Assembly: GCA_963714875.1 (NCBI GenBank)
Contig: CAVQQI010000008.1
Location: forward strand, 62,001-126,000
Length of the DNA stretch: 64,000 bases
Source: JBAOHV01 sp963714875
GTDB lineage: Bacteria; Actinomycetota; Acidimicrobiia; Acidimicrobiales; Microtrichaceae
Direction of reading: 5' to 3'
The translations under genes and the position numbers were made by a program. Below, in pieces: positions 36,578 to 45,352 of the stretch; the first letter of the stretch is position 1, and each line of letters begins with the position of its first letter. The notes under the pieces are model-generated. The model had not been told where the DNA came from and did no database searches. It was given only the letters and a program-made list of their open reading frames with translations.

Positions 36578-37252
36578 ATGCCAACCGTGCCAACACCGTC
36601 CGCCCCTCTGTGCCGAGTCCACCCCGGACCGGCAGCTGCACCTGTGTCACCGGTACGCGCGCGCTCGCAGGGCGGGTTCACGCTGCTCGAACTGCTGGTC
36701 GTCATCGCGATCCTCGGCGTTCTCGCTGGTGTCGCCGTGTTCGCCATGGGCGCGGTTCGTGACAACTCCCAGGAGGTCGCCTGCGACGCCGACGCGAGGG
36801 TGATCGAGACCGCTCAGAGCGCGTTCGCCGTCGAGGCCGGCCGTCCCGGTTCCGAAGCCGACCTGGTCGCCGCTGGTCATCTCGCCGACGAGTCGCAGTA
36901 CCACGACGTGTTGGTCGGCCCCGACAGCTACGACCTGGTGGCCGTCGGCGGATGCGCCAGCGCCGAGGAACCGGTCAGCCTGCGGACCGGCCTGCGGATC
37001 GGCGACGCGCCGGCAGACAGCTCGGTGCCCGAACCGGCCCCGGTGCGTTCACCGGCCCCGGTGCTGTCCCCGGCCCCGGTGCTGTGCGGCCTGCTGGGCC
37101 CGGACACCGGGGACGCGAACCAGAATCCGGCACCGTGCAACGACAGGGGCCTCCGCAGGAGCCTGACCCGTCGGGCTCCTGCCGACACGTCGTGTGCACC
37201 CGGTCGGATCTGCGACACCGACATGGCGACCGAGACCAGACCCGGTCGCTGA
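36578..37252 (+). CDS. Type IV prepilin-like protein
   Basis: 224 residues. The class III prepilin signal is QGGFTLLELLVVIAILGVLA at about residues 31-50: cleavage falls after Gly, Glu5 of the mature protein is present, then one hydrophobic helix. After this come a short alpha/beta pilin head (RVIETAQSAFAVEAGRPGSE, VGPDSYDLVAVGG) and a Pro-rich repeat with three PAPV units, then a Cys/Arg-rich tail that looks unlike pilins and may follow an unseen shift. No pilus assembly genes are in the window, so it could be a competence or secretion pseudopilin. Confidence 0.75.
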   Translation: MPTVPTPSAPLCRVHPGPAAAPVSPVRARSQGGFTLLELLVVIAILGVLAGVAVFAMGAVRDNSQEVACDADARVIETAQSAFAVEAGRPGSEADLVAAGHLADESQYHDVLVGPDSYDLVAVGGCASAEEPVSLRTGLRIGDAPADSSVPEPAPVRSPAPVLSPAPVLCGLLGPDTGDANQNPAPCNDRGLRRSLTRRAPADTSCAPGRICDTDMATETRPGR

Positions 37253-37301
37253 TCGCGGCTCGATCGAACCCCGCGTCCCGCTGTCGGGGAGCAGGTCAAC
37301 C

Positions 37302-37545
37302 GGGCCGGTAGGTGATCTGGAGCTCCTTGATGCCGTCTGGATGTCGTCGATGGCACGGTGGAGTTCGTCGAAGATCACCCGGCGGGCGAGCCGAGCGAGG
37401 TTCGCTCCGAGGCAGAAGTGCTCACCGATCTCGGAGGAGAGCTGGGGGTTGGGGGTCCGGTCGATGCGGAACACGTGCGGATCGTCGAACAGCGCCTCGT
37501 CGCAGCCGTCCAACATCTGCTGATTCTCGAGTCGACGCACCGGAG
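37302..37545 (-). pseudogene. Cytochrome P450 C-terminal remnant
   Basis: About 80 residues on the minus strand include DPHVFRIDRTPNPQ, the haem-binding loop GEHFCLGANLARLARRV and, after a frame change near 37330, the family's final strand KELQITYRPG and stop. Everything before the K'-L region (I-helix, ExxR) is gone and the SRPBCC gene's end replaces it. It is a 5'-truncated decayed P450; two intact P450 genes lie at 45965 and 54037. Confidence 0.8.
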
Positions 37546-37570
37546 TCTGGAACGTCGAACCGCGGTCGAG

Positions 37571-38344
37571 TCAGTGCGGCGTCGAGAGCCACTCCCACCA
37601 CGCTGGCTCCACGGCGGCGGCGATCTCCTCCCGGTCGTCCCCGTAGAGGTACTGCCACACCGAGACGCCGATCTCGTCACCGCGCCCTTCGGCAGCGAGG
37701 AACGCGGTGCCGGGTGCGGGTTCATCGAGGAGGAGCGCCAGTCGCCAGTCATCGGCCTGCACCACCGTGCCCGCCAGGGCGGGGGCGTCGCCGCTCGTAC
37801 GGATCTGCTGGCCTTCCAGCGGAGTGGTGGGCAGGCCGAGCGCGGCGAGGAGTCGGGCCCACGCTTCGGACCGACCGCCCGGCCAGCTCGCCATCGGCAG
37901 CACCGGGCGACCCGTCTGGCCACGGAAGTGGCGAAGGTGGAGCTGCAGGTTGAGCAGGAACAGTTGCCATCCCTCCGCCATGCCGTCGAACTGCGCATCC
38001 CACTCCTCACCGGTGCCGAACCCGCTGTTCACCAGGCGCACGATGCATGTGCCGCCGTCGCGTGCCTCGACCAGCCACTCGAATGCCATCGTCGCCGACG
38101 GATCGTCACCGGCGAACACGATCCGCTCCGGCGGATCCCATTCGGTCACTCGCCCGGGGATCTGCATCTCGGGGCCAGGACCGAACGACGCCATGGCGGC
38201 ACCGCCCTTGCGTTCCTCGACCTCGTGCGGCACGTACCAGGAGGAGATTCCGGGGCCGGTCGCAATGGCGCGCCACACCTCCTCCGGTGTGCCGTCGACC
38301 TCGACGGAGAGTTCGATGGAGCGTTCGTCCTGGTCGTCGGTCAT
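37571..38344 (-). CDS. AHSA1-like SRPBCC domain protein
   Basis: 257 residues, longer than a single START domain. The first 145 residues contain TPEEVWRAIATGPGISSWYV, PPERIVFAGDDPSATMAFEW and MAEGWQLFLLNLQLHLRHFR, the activator-of-Hsp90 homology fold. The rest (LEGQQIRTSGDAPALAGTVV, QYLYGDDREEIAAAVEPAWW) may be a second, degenerate half. It starts 4 bases inside the ArsR gene's 3' end, so repressor and SRPBCC protein form one operon. Confidence 0.82.
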   Translation of the reverse strand: MTDDQDERSIELSVEVDGTPEEVWRAIATGPGISSWYVPHEVEERKGGAAMASFGPGPEMQIPGRVTEWDPPERIVFAGDDPSATMAFEWLVEARDGGTCIVRLVNSGFGTGEEWDAQFDGMAEGWQLFLLNLQLHLRHFRGQTGRPVLPMASWPGGRSEAWARLLAALGLPTTPLEGQQIRTSGDAPALAGTVVQADDWRLALLLDEPAPGTAFLAAEGRGDEIGVSVWQYLYGDDREEIAAAVEPAWWEWLSTPH

Positions 38345-39003
38345 GTCGGTTCCTCCTGGGCTGGGGTGATGTGTTCGGACTCGCTGGCCAGGCTCGGGTG
38401 GGCCGCTACGACCAGGCGGTGCCGGCGTCCCCCGGGCGCCGTCTGGTCGTGGTAGGTCGCGGCCAGTCGGTGGACGGTCTCGGTGAGCTCGGCGGTGAAG
38501 GCGGCGCGATCGTCGGCGGACGCGAAGCGGATCTCGGTGTCGATGGTGAGCGTCGCCAGAGTGCGGCCGGCGAGATCCGCGCGGCGGGCGAGCTCGGCCA
38601 CCTCACGCACCATGCGGGCCCCGACGGCGACCAGGTAGCGCGTCGAGAGGCGGTCGGTCCGGGATGGATCTGCACCGCACGCTCCAAGGGCAGCCGGCGA
38701 CAGGGCATACGATCGCGCCGACGCCAAGAAGAATTGCTCGGTCAGTCCCCGACGCGGGCGTTCCTCGACCAGGCGGACGAGCCCGTGCTGCTCGAGCACC
38801 TTCAGGTGGTAGTTGACCTGCTGGCGGCTCAGCGACATCGCGGCGGCGAGCGTCGTCGCGGATCCCGGTTCCTTCAGCAGGGCGAGCACGCTCGCTCTGG
38901 TCGGTTCCAGTGCAGTGCGTGCGGTGTCGGCGTCATCGATGACGGCCAGATCGTCGATGTGGTCCGGGTGCAGCGTTCCAGGGGGCACCAACCCATCCTT
39001 CAT
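38341..39003 (-). CDS. ArsR-family winged-helix regulator
   Basis: 220 residues from the ATG at 39003. The winged helix covers RASVLALLKEPGSATTLAAA and LSRQQVNYHLKVLEQHGLVR; the C-terminal half (LTEQFFLASARSYAL, VREVAELARRADLAGRTLAT) is an uncharacterised ligand or dimerisation domain. TTGGACAGAAATACTTGTCAA at 39003-39023 overlaps the start and is a near-palindrome, the likely autoregulatory site. It overlaps the SRPBCC gene by 4 bases. Confidence 0.85.
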   Translation of the reverse strand: MKDGLVPPGTLHPDHIDDLAVIDDADTARTALEPTRASVLALLKEPGSATTLAAAMSLSRQQVNYHLKVLEQHGLVRLVEERPRRGLTEQFFLASARSYALSPAALGACGADPSRTDRLSTRYLVAVGARMVREVAELARRADLAGRTLATLTIDTEIRFASADDRAAFTAELTETVHRLAATYHDQTAPGGRRHRLVVAAHPSLASESEHITPAQEEPT

Positions 39004-39062
39004 TGGACAGAAATACTTGTCAATAGGGTCGGCCGGTATCGCCGGGGGCCGATCTGACAAGG

Positions 39063-40055
39063 TCAGGCGTCGTCGGTGACCTCGTCCACGGTGACGGGCC
39101 GTCCCGTGGCCAGGGACCGATCGGCGGCGACGGCCACGCGCAGTGCCTCGAGCGCGGCCGACCCCGGCGCACGGTTCGGGCCCCTGCCCGCCACCAGATC
39201 ACAGAAGGCCTGCATCTCGGCGCGGTACGCGCTCGCGAAGCGGTCCGGAAACCCGTCGTAGGGGTCCGGGGGCGAGTACCCGCCGGGGTCGGTCGAGCGG
39301 AGCGGCGTACGTGCATCGAACCCGGCCGAGAGCGAGTTCCGGGAGCCGAAGACCTCGGTGCGGTGGTCATAGCCCACGCCGTCGGCCCGCGCGCCGGTGA
39401 TCACCGCCAGCGCACCACCTTCGAGCGTGAGGGTGAGCGCACAGGTGTCGACGTCGCCCGCTCGGGAGAACATGTCGTCGATGAGCACCGACCCGCGGGC
39501 GAACACGGTCTCGACGCGTCGTCCGGTGAGCCAGCGGATCGCGTCGAAGTCATGGGTGTGCATGTCCTTGAAGATCGAGCCTGACGTCGCCAGATAGTCC
39601 TCGGGCGGGGGTACCCGGTCGTGACAGGCGGTGCGGATCAGGAACAGATCACCGACCTCTCCCTCGGAGATGGCTCGGTGCATCTCGACGAACCCGGGAT
39701 CGAACCGTCGCTGGAAGCCCACCTGCAGCGGAACACCACAGGCGCCGAGATGTTCGAGCACGCCCACGGTGGTGGCCAGGTCCATCGAGATCGGCTTCTC
39801 GGAGAACACCGGGCACTGCGCCTCGGCGGCGCGCAGCAGGTGTTCGGCGTGCAGCGCCGTGGGGGTGGCGACCACGACCCCGTCGGCGTCCCACAGTGCC
39901 TCGTCGAGCGACACCGTGACCGATCCGAAGGCTGCGGCGTCGGCGTGTCGTCGTGCATCGGGTTCGCAGATCGTGAGGGTGACGCCGGGCAACGAGGACA
40001 GGGCGGCGGCGTGGACGCGACCGATACGGCCGAAGCCGAGCAGGGCGATGTGCAT
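39063..40055 (-). CDS. Gfo/Idh/MocA-family oxidoreductase (inositol 2-dehydrogenase-like)
   Basis: 330 residues. NAD-binding MHIALLGFGRIGRVHAAALS, conserved CPVFSEKPISMDLATT with the EKP Lys, then QVGFQRRFDPGFVEMHRAIS and GSIFKDMHTHDFDAIRWLTG containing the catalytic Asp-x-x-x-His of inositol dehydrogenases. Typical length for the family. It acts on sugars or inositols with NAD(P). No sugar-transport genes are adjacent; the TetR gene upstream may not control it. Confidence 0.88.
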   Translation of the reverse strand: MHIALLGFGRIGRVHAAALSSLPGVTLTICEPDARRHADAAAFGSVTVSLDEALWDADGVVVATPTALHAEHLLRAAEAQCPVFSEKPISMDLATTVGVLEHLGACGVPLQVGFQRRFDPGFVEMHRAISEGEVGDLFLIRTACHDRVPPPEDYLATSGSIFKDMHTHDFDAIRWLTGRRVETVFARGSVLIDDMFSRAGDVDTCALTLTLEGGALAVITGARADGVGYDHRTEVFGSRNSLSAGFDARTPLRSTDPGGYSPPDPYDGFPDRFASAYRAEMQAFCDLVAGRGPNRAPGSAALEALRVAVAADRSLATGRPVTVDEVTDDA

Positions 40056-40105
40056 CGGGGGAATCTACGACGACCGAATCTGCGGCGGATCAGACGGCCA
40101 ACGAG

Positions 40106-40738
40106 CTACCGGGTCGGAGCGAGACCGTTGACGACCAGGCGGCTCATCGCGTCGGCGAGGTCGCCGATGTCGGGGACCTCGGGGCCGTCGCCCTGGTCGG
40201 ACATGCGGGTGAGTGGTTCGTGGATGGTCAGGAGGCCCTGGACCATCGCCCAGCAGGTCGCCGCCGCGAGCTCGACGTCGAGGTCCGGGTTGCGCTCGGC
40301 GCCGAGGCGGGTGACCACCCCGCGCAGCACCTCGTAGGCGCCTCGGCCGCTGTCCCGGTAGGCGGGAGCGTCGCAGTCCACCGCGTCCTGTGCGAACACG
40401 ACCGCACAGTGCCCCGGGTGTGAACGCGACACCTCGACGTACGCTCGCCCGAGCCTTCCGAGCTGGTCCACCGGGTCGTCGACGCCGTCGACCGCCGCCC
40501 GGGACGCCCGGGTGAGCTCCTCGAACGCCTCCACCGCGACAGCGGTCAGCAGGCCCTGTGCGTCGCCGAAGTGATGCGCGGGCGCGGCGTGGGACACCCC
40601 GGCGCGCCGCGCGACCTCGCGCATCGAGAACCCGGCCGTCCCGCGCTCGGCCAGCACCTCGGCCGCAGCGGATCGGAGGGCGTTGGGCAGGTCGCCGTGG
40701 TGGTAGGCGTGGGCCTGGGTCGGCGGAGCGGACGTCAC
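40106..40738 (-). CDS. TetR-family regulator of MFS exporter
   Basis: 210 residues from the GTG at 40738. HTH: FSMREVARRAGVSHAAPAHH, then FGDAQGLLTAVAVEAF. C-terminal TetR domain with HPGHCAVVFAQDAVDCDAPA and TCWAMVQGLLTIHEPLTR. It is divergent from an MFS drug exporter; a TTGACA-g-TGTCAA palindrome lies 24 bases upstream. Classical repressor/exporter layout. Confidence 0.9.
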   Translation of the reverse strand: MTSAPPTQAHAYHHGDLPNALRSAAAEVLAERGTAGFSMREVARRAGVSHAAPAHHFGDAQGLLTAVAVEAFEELTRASRAAVDGVDDPVDQLGRLGRAYVEVSRSHPGHCAVVFAQDAVDCDAPAYRDSGRGAYEVLRGVVTRLGAERNPDLDVELAAATCWAMVQGLLTIHEPLTRMSDQGDGPEVPDIGDLADAMSRLVVNGLAPTR

Positions 40739-40761
40739 GTCACCATCATCCCGAGAAGATA

Positions 40762-40774
40762 TTGACAGTGTCAA
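40762..40774. promoter_or_regulatory. TTGACA-g-TGTCAA operator
   Basis: A perfect 13-base palindrome lies in the 110-base gap between the divergent TetR and MFS genes. Its left arm could double as a -35 box on either strand, so repressor binding would block RNA polymerase. Confidence 0.7.
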
Positions 40775-40848
40775 GACGATCTGCGAAGGTGCAACTTGCC
40801 ATTGGAAAGACCGGTGTGGGGCCGCATCGGATGACACAGGAGCCACTG

Positions 40849-42426
40849 ATGCACGGAACACCCCCCGCACAGGTCAGCGACGACATCCACGCCAGACGCT
40901 GGGGGATCCTCGGCATCCTCTGCCTCAGCGTGTTCGTCGTCATCATGGACGGAACGATCGTCAACATCGCCCTGCCGACGCTGGTGGTGGAGCTCGACGC
41001 CTCGACGACACAGCTCCAGTGGATCGTCGAGGCCTACCTCCTCGTGTTCACCGGCCTCCTGCTGGCCGCTGGCACGATCGGTGACCGCTACGGACGCCGT
41101 CGAGCGCTGACGATCGGACTCGTCGCCTTCTCCGTCACCTCGGTGCTCGCCGGACTGGTCGACAGCGCCGAGGCGCTGATCGCCTCGCGGGCGCTGATGG
41201 GTATCGGCGCCGCACTCATCTTCCCCGCCACGTTGGCGATCCTCACCAACGTCTTCGTCGACCCGAAGGAGCGGGCCGCGGCGATCGGCGCGTGGTCGGG
41301 TGTCGCAGGGCTGTCCGTCGCGGCCGGTCCCATCCTCGGCGGATGGCTGCTCGAGCACTTCTGGTGGGGCTCGGTGTTCTTCGTGAACGTGCCGATCGTG
41401 GCCGTCGCGCTGGTCGGGGTCCTCGCCGTCGTGCCGGAATCCCGTGACCGGGCGGCACCGCCGCTCGACCGGGTCGGTGCAGTGTTGTCGATCGTCGGCA
41501 TCACCACCGTCGTCCTGGCCATCATCGAGGCGCCGAAGTGGGGATGGACCGCACCAGCCACCCTGGCCACGGGCGCAGCCGGACTCGCGGTGCTGGTCGC
41601 CTTCGTGGGGTGGGAGCTCCGCGTCGAGCACCCGATGCTGCCGGTGCGCATCTTCCGGAACCTGCGTTTCAGTGCCGGAGCGATGTCGATCACCGCGGCG
41701 TTCTTCGCGTTGTTCGGCTTCATCTTCCTCATCACCCAGTACTTCCAACTCATCCTCGGCTACGGGCCGCTGGAGGCAGGGTTGCGGACCCTGCCGGTCG
41801 CGTTGTCGATCGCGTTCGCCTCGGTGGTGTCGCCCAAGCTGGTCGAGCGGATCGGCACCAAGAAGGTCGTGACCGCCGGCCTCGTGTCGATGTCGATCGG
41901 CTTCGTGTGGGTGTCGACGGCATCGGCGGTCACGCCGTACGCGGAGATCATCGGCCAGATGATGTTCCTCGGTCTCGGCCTCGGCTGCACGACCGCCCCG
42001 GCGACAGAGTCGATCATGGGGTCGCTCTCGGCCGACAAGGCCGGAGTCGGCTCGGCGGTCAACGACACCACCCGCGAGTTGGGCGGCACGCTCGGCGTGG
42101 CCGTGATCGGATCGGTGTTCAACTCGATCTACATCGGCGCGCTCAGCGACGGCAACGTGTTCGCGCTGTTGCCCGCAGAGGCCAGGCAGGCGACCGAGGA
42201 CACCGTGGCCGCCGCGCCGTTCGTCGCCGAGCGGATGCCCGAGACGCTCGTCCCGGCCTACCTGGCGGAGGTGAGCAACGCGTTCCTCGCCGGCCTCGCG
42301 GTGGCCTGCCTGGTGGCCGCCGGTGTGGCGCTGGCCGGCGCGCTGTTCGCGGCCCGCTTCCTGCCCGCGCGCGCCGCGAGCGCCGAGCCGGCGCCAGTCC
42401 CCGCTGACCGCGCCGTGCCGTCCTGA
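40849..42426 (+). CDS. MFS drug exporter, DHA2/EmrB-QacA family
   Basis: 525 residues and about fourteen helices. The ATG at 40849 is preceded by AGGAG at the right distance. Motif A is AAGTIGDRYGRRRALTIGLV; motif D1 region is VVIMDGTIVNIALPTLVVEL at helix 1, with Asp (ACCESS to H+) conserved; motif C is SVAAGPILGGWLLEHFWWGS. The tail ends with Arg/Ala-rich residues in the cytosol. It exports hydrophobic cations or antibiotics by proton antiport. Divergent from its TetR repressor. Confidence 0.92.
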   Translation: MHGTPPAQVSDDIHARRWGILGILCLSVFVVIMDGTIVNIALPTLVVELDASTTQLQWIVEAYLLVFTGLLLAAGTIGDRYGRRRALTIGLVAFSVTSVLAGLVDSAEALIASRALMGIGAALIFPATLAILTNVFVDPKERAAAIGAWSGVAGLSVAAGPILGGWLLEHFWWGSVFFVNVPIVAVALVGVLAVVPESRDRAAPPLDRVGAVLSIVGITTVVLAIIEAPKWGWTAPATLATGAAGLAVLVAFVGWELRVEHPMLPVRIFRNLRFSAGAMSITAAFFALFGFIFLITQYFQLILGYGPLEAGLRTLPVALSIAFASVVSPKLVERIGTKKVVTAGLVSMSIGFVWVSTASAVTPYAEIIGQMMFLGLGLGCTTAPATESIMGSLSADKAGVGSAVNDTTRELGGTLGVAVIGSVFNSIYIGALSDGNVFALLPAEARQATEDTVAAAPFVAERMPETLVPAYLAEVSNAFLAGLAVACLVAAGVALAGALFAARFLPARAASAEPAPVPADRAVPS

Positions 42427-42473
42427 CTGTTGCTGGCGCGCTCGACAGGCTTCCTTCCCGGAGGGTGCCGAAC

Positions 42474-43010
42474 TCAGGTGATGCCGAGCGTCCGCGCTGC
42501 GCGGTTGGCTGTGCTCGGTCCGGCCAGCAGCCGAAGAAGGATGAGCCCTTCGATGGTCGCGATCGCTCCTTCGGCCTGTGCCCTGCGTTGTGCGGGGGTG
42601 CCAGCCATCAGCGAGGCCGCCCAGTCGATCCATCCGGCGACCAGGCTCGGAACGAGTGATGCGTACGGCTCGCGTCCTACCGCGGCGAGTCCGTTGGCCT
42701 CGAAGAACAGGGCGAACACGCGGTCGTTCTCCGGTGACGCCAGCAGCGGCCATGCGGTCCGCGTCATCTCGAGGTGGTCGGCCGCGGGTGCGGTGAAGGC
42801 GTCAGCGAGGCTGGACTGCAGTTCCATGCCCATGGCCACGATGACCTCGCCGATGAGGTCGGCCTTGGTCGGGAAGTAGTACACGACGACGCGGTCGCTG
42901 GTGTCGATGCGCTTCGCCAGACGGCCGAAGGTCAACTGACTCAACCCGTCGTCGAGCGCTGCGTCGAGCGCCGCTCGGAGGATGTCGCGCTTGGTGTGTT
43001 TGTATCCCAC
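42474..43010 (-). CDS. TetR-family regulator
   Basis: 178 residues from a GTG at 43010. HTH: LTFGRLAKRIDTSDRVVVYY with FPTKADLIGEVIVAMG. C-terminal: LFFEANGLAAVGREPYASLV and IATIEGLILLRLLAG. It is divergent from an alpha/beta hydrolase; the gap holds a long palindrome. Confidence 0.88.
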   Translation of the reverse strand: MGYKHTKRDILRAALDAALDDGLSQLTFGRLAKRIDTSDRVVVYYFPTKADLIGEVIVAMGMELQSSLADAFTAPAADHLEMTRTAWPLLASPENDRVFALFFEANGLAAVGREPYASLVPSLVAGWIDWAASLMAGTPAQRRAQAEGAIATIEGLILLRLLAGPSTANRAARTLGIT

Positions 43011-43017
43011 CGCTTGA

Positions 43018-43060
43018 TTGTAGTGATCACTGTGACTATCGTTCGCAGTGATCACTACAA
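43018..43060. promoter_or_regulatory. 15-base-arm palindromic operator
   Basis: TTGTAGTGATCACTG, thirteen bases, then CAGTGATCACTACAA, exact complements. It starts 8 bases upstream of the TetR start codon. The inner GTAGTGATCAC/GTGATCACTAC arms are each close to a self-contained palindrome (AGTGATCACT), so two dimers could bind. Confidence 0.9.
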
Positions 43061-43209
43061 CCTGAATCCTGACCGCGAAGAACAGCGCTCCTGCCTGACC
43101 GATACGCATCCGCCCTCAGCGGAACCCGTCGATGCGCTCCACGACGCGGCCGTCGGCATCTTCTTCCCCTCGTCCACCTCGCCACACACAACGACTCCGA
43201 GGAGTACTC

Positions 43210-44091
43210 GTGAGCAACTCAGTGCCCTTCACCGACCGCGATGCCGCCGAGCTGTTCCGTCGGGAACCCGATGGGTTCCTCGACGTCGGCGCCGGTGAGG
43301 TCGCCCACCGTAGGGTCGGTTCGGGTCCCGATGTGTTGTTCGTGCACGGGTGGCCGGTCAGTGGTGCCACGTGGCGCAAGCTGTTGCCGCACCTGGTCGA
43401 CCACGTCACGTGTCATGTCATCGATCTGCCCTCGGCGGGGTCCAGCCGCTTCGATGCAGCCACGCCGATGTCGATCCGACAGCACATCACCAGCGTGCAA
43501 CGTGTGGTCGACCTGCTCGGCTTCGACAGGGTCGCCGTGGTGGGGCACGACAGCGGCGGACTGATCGCCCGTCACGCGATGGCGGGCGACTCCCGGCTGG
43601 TGGCGCTGGGTCTGGTCAACACAGAACCGCCGGATCCGAGCTGGCGGTTCCGGTCCTTCATCGCCGCTCGGCGGTTCCCCGGGCTCGGCGCCGGGTTGGG
43701 CTGGGTCGCCGGCAGACCCCGGATCAGAGCCTCGAGACTCGTGTTCGGTGACGCCTTCGTCGACCGGTCACTCCTCGACGGCGAGTTCGCCGAATTCTTC
43801 TTCGAACCACTGCACACCAACCCCGCCGCGAGGAACGCCGCAGCCCGGCTGTTGCGGAGCTTCGACATGGCCATGTTGACCGACCTCCCGGCGATCCACC
43901 GGCAACTGGGCGTGCCGGTGAAACTCGTCTGGGGTGATCGCGATCCCTTCTTCCCCGTCGAGCGTGCACGGGCAATGGTGCCGACGTTCCCGAACGCCAG
44001 CATCGACGTCATCGAAGGCGCCGGGCTCTTCTCCCACGAGGAGGCCCCGGCGGAAGTCGCTGCATCACTGCTCCCAGCCATCACCATCTGA
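43210..44091 (+). CDS. Alpha/beta hydrolase (epoxide hydrolase/haloalkane dehalogenase-like)
   Basis: 293 residues from a GTG at 43210 behind a GAGGAG site. HGWPVSGATW carries the oxyanion and HGxP motif; the nucleophile elbow VVGHDSGGLIARHAM has Asp as nucleophile, as in epoxide hydrolases and dehalogenases. The acid in WGDRDPFFPVERA and final His in GAGLFSHEEAPAEVA complete the triad. Substrate unknown. Divergent TetR and operator at 43018 suggest induction by its substrate. Confidence 0.87.
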   Translation: MSNSVPFTDRDAAELFRREPDGFLDVGAGEVAHRRVGSGPDVLFVHGWPVSGATWRKLLPHLVDHVTCHVIDLPSAGSSRFDAATPMSIRQHITSVQRVVDLLGFDRVAVVGHDSGGLIARHAMAGDSRLVALGLVNTEPPDPSWRFRSFIAARRFPGLGAGLGWVAGRPRIRASRLVFGDAFVDRSLLDGEFAEFFFEPLHTNPAARNAAARLLRSFDMAMLTDLPAIHRQLGVPVKLVWGDRDPFFPVERARAMVPTFPNASIDVIEGAGLFSHEEAPAEVAASLLPAITI

Positions 44092-44234
44092 GTCGGCCAC
44101 GCCGCAGGAGGGTCTCTGCAGTCAGCCCATGCTCTCGGTGGGTTCCGGCATGGAGCTGACGCGTCGGCTCGAGCGCGACGGCGTCCTGGGACAGCCGGCT
44201 CCAGGTGGTCGTGGCATCCGCTGCGGCGGGCGTG

Positions 44235-45182
44235 CTAGTGGCTGAACCGCCCCCGCTTGATCCGGTCCGCCTCCATCAGCTCGACCTCTTGCGCTCCGGA
44301 CACGACGATGGCCGGATCAGGGACGAAGTCGAGACTCGCGTTGCGATGCTCGTAGTCGACCGCGTCGAGGATGACCCGCATCGCGTTGAGGCGCGCCAGG
44401 TGTTTGTCGTGCGACCGGATGATGGTCCACGGTGTCTGCGGCGTGTGGGTGTGTTGCAGCATCTCGTACTTGCGGTCGGTGAACGCTTCCCACAGGTCCT
44501 GGGCCTGGACGTCGATCTCGGACAGCTTCCACTGACGCAGCGGGTCGTCGCTGCGTCGCTCGAACCTCCGCTGCTGCTCCTTCTTGGTCACCGAGAAGTA
44601 CAGCTTCACCAGGATCGTCCCCTGGCGGACCAGGTCCTTTTCGAACCCGACGACTCCGCGCAGGAAGTCGCTGTGCTCCTGATCGGTGCAGAACCCGAAC
44701 ACCGGCTCGACCATCGCCCGGTTGTACCAGGACCGATCGAACAGCACCATCTCGCCCCCCCGTGGGAACTGCGCCACGTAGCGCTGCAGGTACCACTGGC
44801 TGCGCTCCTCATCGTTGGGCTTCCCGAGGGCGACCACCCGGTAGTGCTTCTCGTTCATGTAGCGGGTGACCCGGCGGATCGTGCCGCCCTTGCCAGCGGC
44901 GTCACGGCCCTCGAAGATCACGATCATCCGCCGGCCGGTCCGCTCGAGGTGGCCCTGGAGCTTCAGCAGCTCCACCTGGAACGGCTCCAGCTCGCGCTCC
45001 TGCCGGTGCTTGCGCAGCAGCTTCTCGTTCCGCCGGCCGGCTTTCGAGTCCTTCTTGCCCACGCCGTGCTCCGATCCCGGTCTCGCTCTGCGGTACAGCT
45101 GCCAATCGGCAGAGACCCCGCCATCTTGATGCCTCAGATGGAGAAGTGCCTCCTCTGACACCTCCAGCAGCGGCGACGGCAT
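44235..45182 (-). CDS. ppk2: Polyphosphate kinase 2
   Basis: 315 residues from the ATG at 45182. P-loop VIFEGRDAAGKGGTIRRVTR, lid region, and Walker B-type FDRSWYNRAMVEPVFGFC, with QWKLSEIDVQAQDLWEAFTD and SHDKHLARLNAMRVILDAVD conserved later. PPK2 transfers phosphate between polyphosphate and nucleotides, using GDP, ADP or AMP depending on subclass; the PPK2 class I profile is likely. Soluble. Single gene. Confidence 0.92.
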   Translation of the reverse strand: MPSPLLEVSEEALLHLRHQDGGVSADWQLYRRARPGSEHGVGKKDSKAGRRNEKLLRKHRQERELEPFQVELLKLQGHLERTGRRMIVIFEGRDAAGKGGTIRRVTRYMNEKHYRVVALGKPNDEERSQWYLQRYVAQFPRGGEMVLFDRSWYNRAMVEPVFGFCTDQEHSDFLRGVVGFEKDLVRQGTILVKLYFSVTKKEQQRRFERRSDDPLRQWKLSEIDVQAQDLWEAFTDRKYEMLQHTHTPQTPWTIIRSHDKHLARLNAMRVILDAVDYEHRNASLDFVPDPAIVVSGAQEVELMEADRIKRGRFSH

Positions 45183-45352
45183 CGTGAGCGATCCGCAGCA
45201 CGTGATCCGGTGGACCCCAGGCAGCGAGGTGCGCGTTCGGCGCCGTACGCTCGTGAGCCCGGCAGCCGCACTCTGCTCCGTTGCCGAGCACCGTTCGATC
45301 CGCGGAATCGACGACTCCACCCGCCCCGGCGGCACGACGACAGGAGACAGCC

